NCBI GenBank assembly: GCA_019651435.1
Contig: BOYI01000001.1
Span: 620,001-684,000, forward strand
Reading direction: 5' to 3'
From: Pelagibacteraceae bacterium
GTDB lineage: Bacteria > Pseudomonadota > Alphaproteobacteria > HIMB59
Length of the DNA: 64,000 bases
A program made the translations under genes and the position numbers. The number at the start of each line of letters is the position of its first letter. Position 1 is the first letter of the stretch. Shown in pieces: positions 59,081 to 64,000 of the stretch. The notes beneath the pieces were generated by a model. It saw only the letters and a list, made by a program, of their open reading frames with translations, did no database searches and was not told where the DNA came from.

Positions 59081-60898
59081 TTAAAAATTACCAGCTTTTG
59101 CAAATTTTTTACGATCATTAGGATCTAAAAACTTTTTTCTTAATCTTAAACTTACAGGTGTAACTTCTAACAATTCATCGGAATTAATGTAAGTCATCAT
59201 CTCCTCCAGAGACATAATCTTAGGTGTTACTAAAGTTACTGCTTCATCAGATCCAGATGCCCTAACATTTGTTAGTTGTTTACCTTTCAAAACATTAATT
59301 TCTAAATCATTATCTCTACTATGCTCTCCTACTACCATGCCTTGGTAAACAGGGGTTTGATGTTTTATAAACATCACTCCTCTGTCTTGTAGTTTCCAAA
59401 TAGCATAAGCAATAGCTTTGCCATGCCCTGTAGATATGAGTGCACCTGCTCTTCTTTCAGTTATTTCACCTTTGAATGGTTTATATGAATGAAAAACTCT
59501 ATTTATCACTCCTGTCCCTCTGGTATCTGTTAAAAATTTACTTTGATAACCTATGAGACCTCTTGAAGGAGCAATAAATAATAATCTAGTCTTATCAACC
59601 CCTGACTGCCTCATATCTAACATTTCAGCTTTTCTTTGATTCATTCCATCTATAACAATGCTAGAAAACTCCTCATCAACATCGATTGTAACTTCTTCAT
59701 ATGGTTCACACTTAATTTCATTAACTTCTTTATAAACAACCTTTGGTCTAGATAGAGTAAGCTCAAATCCTTCTCTTCTCATAGTCTCTATCAGAACACC
59801 TAACTGTAATTCGCCCCTTCCACCAATTTCAAAAGAGTCTTTGTTTTCATTTTCAGAAAATGTGATAGCAACATTAGTTTCAGCCTCAGCCATTAAACGA
59901 TTTCTAATTAGGGTGGAGGTTACTTTTTTTCCTTCTGTACCTGCTAATGGTGAGTCATTTACCATAATATTGATTGACATTGTTGGGGGATCAATTGGTG
60001 TTGATTTTATTGGTGTACTCACTTCAGGTGAACAAATGGTATCTGCCACAGATGAAATGGATAGACCTGCAATACATACAATATCGCCAGTATTAACTTC
60101 ATTAACTGGAATTTTCTTCATTCCCTCAAATTTTAATAACTTTGTTAATCTTCCACTTTCTACTATTTTTCCTGAAAGGTTTAATGCATGGACACTATCA
60201 TTAATTTTTGCTGACCCCTGCTCTACTCTTCCAACTAAACATCTTCCCAAATATGGATCTGAGTCCAAAAGTGTAGCGAGCATTGCGAAAGGTTTTGAAT
60301 TATCGACATCAGGAGATGGAACATGAGAAATTATTTGATCAAGAAGAGGTGTAAGATTATCTCTTTTATTTTCAAGATCTGTCACGCACCAACCGCTTCT
60401 GCCTGATGCATATAAGACCGGAAAATCTAACTGTTCAGGATTTGCATCTAAAGAAACAAATAGATCAAAAACTTCATTTAATACATCATCAGGCCTTGCA
60501 TCAGATTTATCTATTTTATTAATGACTACTATCGGACGTAAACCTTGATTAAGTGCTTTTCCAAGAACAAATTTTGTTTGGGGCATAGGCCCCTCAGAAG
60601 AGTCAATAAGCAATATAACCCCATCGACCATTGATAAAACTCTCTCAACTTCTCCACCAAAGTCAGCATGACCTGGCGTATCAATAATGTTAATTCTCGT
60701 ATCATTATAAATAATTGAAGTTGGCTTTGCTAAAATAGTAATCCCTCTCTCTTTTTCTAAATCATTAGAGTCCATTACTCGTTCATTAACTTCTTGGTTA
60801 TCTCGGAAAATACCGCATTGTTTTAAAAGATTATCAATTAAGGTAGTTTTACCGTGATCAACGTGTGCAATTATGGCTAGATTCTTGATGGTATTCAT
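59081..60898 (-). CDS. typA: Ribosome-associated GTPase TypA/BipA
   Basis: This 605-residue translational GTPase has G1 AHVDHGKTTL, ERGITI switch I, DTPGHADFGGEVERV (G3), NKIDKSDARP (G4) and the YASGRSG G5 region. Domains II, III and V follow, then the BipA-specific C-terminus with APSRGLIGYQSKFLTDTRGTG. It binds the ribosome and supports 50S assembly and stress or low-temperature growth. Length is normal and the frame intact. Confidence 0.97.
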   Translation of the reverse strand: MNTIKNLAIIAHVDHGKTTLIDNLLKQCGIFRDNQEVNERVMDSNDLEKERGITILAKPTSIIYNDTRINIIDTPGHADFGGEVERVLSMVDGVILLIDSSEGPMPQTKFVLGKALNQGLRPIVVINKIDKSDARPDDVLNEVFDLFVSLDANPEQLDFPVLYASGRSGWCVTDLENKRDNLTPLLDQIISHVPSPDVDNSKPFAMLATLLDSDPYLGRCLVGRVEQGSAKINDSVHALNLSGKIVESGRLTKLLKFEGMKKIPVNEVNTGDIVCIAGLSISSVADTICSPEVSTPIKSTPIDPPTMSINIMVNDSPLAGTEGKKVTSTLIRNRLMAEAETNVAITFSENENKDSFEIGGRGELQLGVLIETMRREGFELTLSRPKVVYKEVNEIKCEPYEEVTIDVDEEFSSIVIDGMNQRKAEMLDMRQSGVDKTRLLFIAPSRGLIGYQSKFLTDTRGTGVINRVFHSYKPFKGEITERRAGALISTGHGKAIAYAIWKLQDRGVMFIKHQTPVYQGMVVGEHSRDNDLEINVLKGKQLTNVRASGSDEAVTLVTPKIMSLEEMMTYINSDELLEVTPVSLRLRKKFLDPNDRKKFAKAGNF

Positions 60899-60925
60899 TT
60901 CAGATAGATGTCTTATAGAGTAATA

Positions 60926-61588
60926 TTATTGATTTAAAAGTTTATTTTTGGCTTCAGTTATTAGATTAGAGAGATAATTGTTACCGTCTTTATCAGGGTG
61001 GAATTTTTTCATTAAATTATAATAAGATTTTTTAATTTCCTCATCGTTTGCCCCTTTTTCAAGACCTAAGATTGAAAGCGCCTCCTCTTCAGTCATTGAA
61101 CCCGAACTAGATGATGATTGAGAACTTTGGAAGGATTGATTTATTAAAATGTTTAAAATATTAAAACCTCGGGTATCGTTTATTTTGAGTTCACTTAATA
61201 ATTCTTCTACTTGATTTTTAGTTAATTGAGTTAAATTTTTATCTTTAAATTTTCCATCAATTATTTCAATATTTGCCTGTCTACTTTGAATATTAATTTC
61301 AATATTCAAATATTTTGTTTTTATTTTTGGTTTGATCTTGCTTCCAAAAGATGATCTTGAAAACAAATTTAATAAACTTAATAAAGATGAAATTCTTCTA
61401 AAAAATAGAAGCGCAGGTGCCAATGCGACTGGCAAAAAATTAAGTTTTCCTGAAAAAATTAATAATAATCCAATAGCAACAATAAAAAAAATTATAAAAT
61501 ATTTTTTATATTCTTTAGATATCTTATTTCCAAAAAAGAAATAGATGCATAATCCTATAATAGAAAAAAAAATTAAAATTTTGATCAT
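60926..61588 (-). CDS. Membrane-anchored J-domain protein
   Basis: This 220-residue protein has two or three N-terminal hydrophobic segments (about 1-20, 28-46, 50-68), a middle region with DGKFKDKNLTQLTKNQVEELL, a serine-rich linker and a C-terminal J-domain (about 165-218) with the HPD tripeptide in KKFHPDKDG. A J-domain recruits and stimulates DnaK at the membrane. The layout resembles DjlA/Tim14-like alphaproteobacterial proteins rather than DnaJ. Its start overlaps the msrA stop, placing it in a dat-msrA-J-protein operon. Confidence 0.88.
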   Translation of the reverse strand: MIKILIFFSIIGLCIYFFFGNKISKEYKKYFIIFFIVAIGLLLIFSGKLNFLPVALAPALLFFRRISSLLSLLNLFSRSSFGSKIKPKIKTKYLNIEINIQSRQANIEIIDGKFKDKNLTQLTKNQVEELLSELKINDTRGFNILNILINQSFQSSQSSSSSGSMTEEEALSILGLEKGANDEEIKKSYYNLMKKFHPDKDGNNYLSNLITEAKNKLLNQ

Positions 61589-62155
61589 CTAAGATTAATT
61601 TTTAATTGTTTTATTCTTTGTTCCCTACCACAACTATATTTATAATAATTATATCTAATGGGATTTTTTTTATAATAGTCTTGATGATAATCCTCAGCTA
61701 AGTAAAAGTTTTTAAAAGGTAAAACTAAGGTTTGTACTTTTTGATTATGATTATTTTCAATTTTTAAAATATAGTTATTAATTATTTTTTTTAAATTTTC
61801 ATCACTAGTAAAAAATGCACTTTTATAGGAATATCCTCGATCACAAAATTGACCGCCTTCATCAAAAGGATCTATATTCAAAAAAGCAGTTTTACTAATT
61901 GTTCTTCATTAACTAATGAACTGTCATAATTTATTTCTGCAGCCTCAATATGACCTGTATTACCTAAAACAACTTCTTGATAGTTGGGTTTTCAACGTGG
62001 CCACCAGAGTAACCAGAATAAACACTTAATACTCCTTCTACTTTTTCATAAACTTCTTCAACCACCAAAAACAACCACCTGCTACGTACATACTTTTATG
62101 GATGCTTGCGTATTAATAGATAAAAGGAAGAAAATAATTATCAAAAATACTTCAT
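61585..62155 (-). pseudogene. msrA: Peptide methionine sulfoxide reductase MsrA, exported, frameshifted
   Basis: Read in shifting frames from ATG 62155, the protein has a signal peptide (a hydrophobic stretch IIIFFLLSINTQAS), then SMYVAGGCFW with the catalytic cysteine, GVLSVYSGYSGGHVENPTY, VVLGNTGHIEAAEINYD, and from 61881 a single frame with NIDPFDEGGQFCDRGYSYKSAF and NFYLAEDYHQDYYKKNP. MsrA reduces methionine-S-sulfoxide in proteins; a signal peptide would place it in the periplasm. At least four shifts occur, near 62140, 62095, 62060, 61995 and 61890. Catalytic motifs are intact, so the breaks may be sequencing errors. Confidence 0.82.
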
Positions 62156-62989
62156 ATTTGATTTATAAACTCATCTCTGAGATGAAGTGTAATCTGACCG
62201 GGTTTTCCGTCTGAAATCTTATGTTTATCAACTTTAATTATGGGCATCACAAAATTAGTAGCACTGGTCATAAAGACTTCGTCAGCACTTAAAAGTGCTT
62301 TGATGAAAATTTCTTTTCTTCAAATTTTAATTTTTCCTCTTCACAATACTTATAAGCTTGTGGCGTGTACATCCTTTAAGAATTCGATAATTTAAGGGGT
62401 GAGTAATACATTTGTTGTTTTTTATAATCCAGATACTAGATGAATTACCTTCTGTGATATAATTTTTTTCATCATATAGAATTGCTTCATGATTTTTCTT
62501 TTCTTTTGCATGATTAGCCGCCATTGAATTACCCAATAAAGAAATGCTTTTAATATCTGAGCGAAGCCATCTAATGTCAGGATAAAGAGATGTTGTCACT
62601 CCTCTTTTCGCTTTGGAGTTAATCTTTTTAAAATCTTTTGGGATACTATAGATAATTATATTTGGTTTTAATCCTTTTGGGAATTTATGATCTCTTGGAT
62701 GCTGATCCCCTCTTGTTATTTGAATATAAATAATTCCATTACTTAAATTATTTAATTTTTTATTTTTTTGAGATATTTTCAATTTGATTAACTTTGAGAT
62801 TAATTTTTATTTTTAATTTATTTAGTGATTTTATAAGTCTGTTTAAATGTAGGTCTATATCAACAAATCTATTTTCATAGACTGCAATTACCTCGTAAAT
62901 ACCATCAGAAAATTGAAACCTCTATCAGTAATACTGACTTTAGACTCCAAAATATCCTTATAATTTCCATTAATATAACAAGTTGTCAT
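62152..62989 (-). pseudogene. D-amino-acid / class IV aminotransferase, frameshifted
   Basis: The N-terminal part (from ATG 62989) reads MTTCYINGNYKDILESKVSITDRGF, then a FSDGIYEVIAVYENRF segment. From 62782 a frame gives IIYIQITRGDQHPRDH, the PLP-lysine region WLRSDIKSISLLGN, a NHEAILYDE stretch and ITEGNSSSIWII. A last frame has ADEVFMTSATNFVMPIIKVD and ends LRDEFINQI. This is the D-alanine transaminase (Dat) pattern of fold-type IV PLP enzymes, converting D-amino acids and 2-keto acids. Shifts lie near 62920, 62770 and 62310. The stop overlaps the msrA ATG. Confidence 0.83.
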
Positions 62990-63018
62990 GTGATTATCTT
63001 TTTTAATATAATATTATC

Positions 63019-63819
63019 ATGAATCTAAAAAGACGAGATTTTATTAAACAATTTTCCTGTGCCTGTTGTGCTCCCTTCTTTTTAACTTCATGCACCGAAG
63101 TGGCTATAACTAATCGTAAGCAACTCTCTTTTGTTTCAGAGGAATCAATTAATAAACAAGCTAAACAGGCTTATAACTCCATTAAAAAAAATGAAAACAT
63201 CATTAGATCTGGTAACCAATTAGAAATGCTGAATGAAGTAGGTAAAAAAGTAACGACTTCAGTGGAGAACTACTTCAATGAAATGGGTCAATTTGAAACG
63301 CTCAAAAACTATGAATGGGAATACATTCTTATAGATGAGCCCGATACTCTTAATGCCTGGTGTATGCCAGGGGGCAAAATAGCTTTTTATACTGGCATTC
63401 TTGATATTACGGAAAATGAGGATGGAATGGCATCGGTTATGGGGCATGAGATAGCACATGCTGTTGCTAAACATAGCTTAGAGAGGGCTAGCCAATCTTT
63501 AGCCTTAAAGGTAGGAACTACTATCCTAGATATAGCGCTTGAAGGTGCTTTATCTAGCAGTTCTGCTGACGATTACCTAGTAAGCTTAGGTCTTACTCTT
63601 CCCTTCAATAGACTTCAAGAGTCTGAAGCTGATTATCTAGGATTGGCTTTTATGACTATGGCTGATTATGATAATTCAGAGTCCTATAAAATATGGGAAA
63701 GGATGCAAAATGCACAAAAAAACAACCCACCTGAGTTTATGTCTACTCACCCCTCACCTAAAAATAGAATTCAAAAATTAAAAAATTGGATACCTGAGGT
63801 TAATGCAAGATTTGGTTAA
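63019..63819 (+). CDS. M48-family metalloprotease with Tat-type lipoprotein signal
   Basis: This 266-residue protein begins with a twin-arginine pattern KRRDFIKQFS followed by a hydrophobic stretch and a lipobox (LTSC near residue 25), suggesting Tat export and lipid anchoring. The protease domain has WCMPGGKIAFYTG, the zinc motif HEIAHAVAKH near residue 147 and the third ligand region NRLQESEADYLGL, ending STHPSPKNRIQKL. M48 proteases of the Loi/BepA type handle misassembled outer-membrane proteins. The gene is divergent from the transaminase gene, 29 bases away. Confidence 0.92.
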   Translation: MNLKRRDFIKQFSCACCAPFFLTSCTEVAITNRKQLSFVSEESINKQAKQAYNSIKKNENIIRSGNQLEMLNEVGKKVTTSVENYFNEMGQFETLKNYEWEYILIDEPDTLNAWCMPGGKIAFYTGILDITENEDGMASVMGHEIAHAVAKHSLERASQSLALKVGTTILDIALEGALSSSSADDYLVSLGLTLPFNRLQESEADYLGLAFMTMADYDNSESYKIWERMQNAQKNNPPEFMSTHPSPKNRIQKLKNWIPEVNARFG

Positions 63820-63878
63820 TTTTATAGAGGGATATTTTGTCATATTTCTTTTTGGTAGAAAATTACTAGATTCTAATT

Positions 63879-64000
63879 ATGACTAAAGTTGTAAAACTAA
63901 AAAAAGATTCAACTAATAATAAAGATAGTGAAATCAAACAGTTAAACTCAAAACTTAATAGATTAGAAAGAAAATTGATATTCTTTATGAAAGACTTGAT
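63879..64000 (+). CDS. Start of an uncharacterised protein (cut by the window edge)
   Basis: An open frame from ATG 63879 runs to the edge with about 40 residues. It is rich in lysine, asparagine and serine, and the last 15 residues have a leucine-heptad look (QLNSKLNRLERKL), suggesting a coiled coil. Nothing more can be said from this fragment. Confidence 0.45.
   Translation, partial: MTKVVKLKKDSTNNKDSEIKQLNSKLNRLERKLIFFMKDL

Noticed and set aside
59841-60326. 161-residue frame opposite typA
   Set aside because: It lies entirely within the well-conserved typA gene on the other strand and has no family resemblance; the same holds for opposite-strand frames inside ssb, gyrA, secD, ydcS and the aldehyde dehydrogenase.
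1-64000. CRISPR array, insertion sequence, prophage or integrase-type attachment site
   Set aside because: No direct-repeat/spacer series, transposase or integrase motifs, or duplicated tRNA 3' ends were seen near tRNA-Lys or tRNA-Ser.

Overview
The window is AT-rich DNA (roughly 70% A+T by eye) with short intergenic gaps and many overlapping genes. Several gene orders are typical of Alphaproteobacteria: an AAA ATPase of the DUF815 family beside yajC-secD-secF; recG/sdhE/mfd beside a DUF502 protein; and mltB, rlpA-like, dacA, tmk, holB, metG, tatD and a metallo-beta-lactamase gene in a row. Low GC, compaction and several periplasmic-binding-protein transporters suggest a free-living, probably marine, streamlined alphaproteobacterium (SAR11-like or HIMB59/AEGEAN-169-like). 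That assignment is inference; there is no rRNA gene here.

Layout. 1-9.5 kb is housekeeping: DUF815 ATPase, yajC-secD-secF, uvrA (minus), ssb, gyrA, coaD, tRNA-Lys. 9.5-17 kb holds a broken ytoQ, a broken M24 peptidase, a broken oligopeptide-type ABC transporter with a two-domain ATPase, and an NAD(P)-binding protein. 17-25 kb is a catabolic island: DapA-superfamily lyase, GntR/FCD regulator, Gfo/Idh oxidoreductase, a DctPQM TRAP transporter, an aldehyde dehydrogenase and aroQ. 25-30 kb is a glycerol-3-phosphate-type ABC operon (ugpB, ugpA, two ugpE copies, ugpC). 30-36 kb is nadE and then a ydcSTUV-patD operon for uptake and oxidation of a polyamine/GABA-type compound. 36-49 kb holds cfa, thiL, mnmH, a group of small membrane proteins, recG, sdhE, mfd, a 2-oxoglutarate oxygenase, a lipoprotein and tRNA-Ser. 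49-58.5 kb is the murein/tmk/holB/metG/tatD run. 58.5-64 kb has a gene-free stretch, typA, a membrane J-domain protein, a broken msrA, a broken D-amino-acid transaminase and an M48 lipoprotein protease.

About 17 genes have interrupted reading frames, including secD, uvrA and gyrA. Where a break can be localised it is nearly always one base gained or lost in a short A or T run, and both sides still encode the same protein. The breaks come in patches (0.7-1.4, 9.6-17, 40.2-40.6, 55.7 and 61.6-63 kb) separated by long clean stretches. I read this mainly as uncorrected sequencing error, although real decay of non-essential genes cannot be excluded.

I found no CRISPR array, prophage, transposase or recognisable new defence or biosynthetic system. 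The least ordinary signals are: a hairpin directly after each of four solute-binding-protein genes, with a strong ribosome binding site in front of each; a tandem ugpE duplication; divergent gene pairs whose start codons overlap; and a cluster of uncharacterised small membrane proteins at 39.7-41.4 kb.
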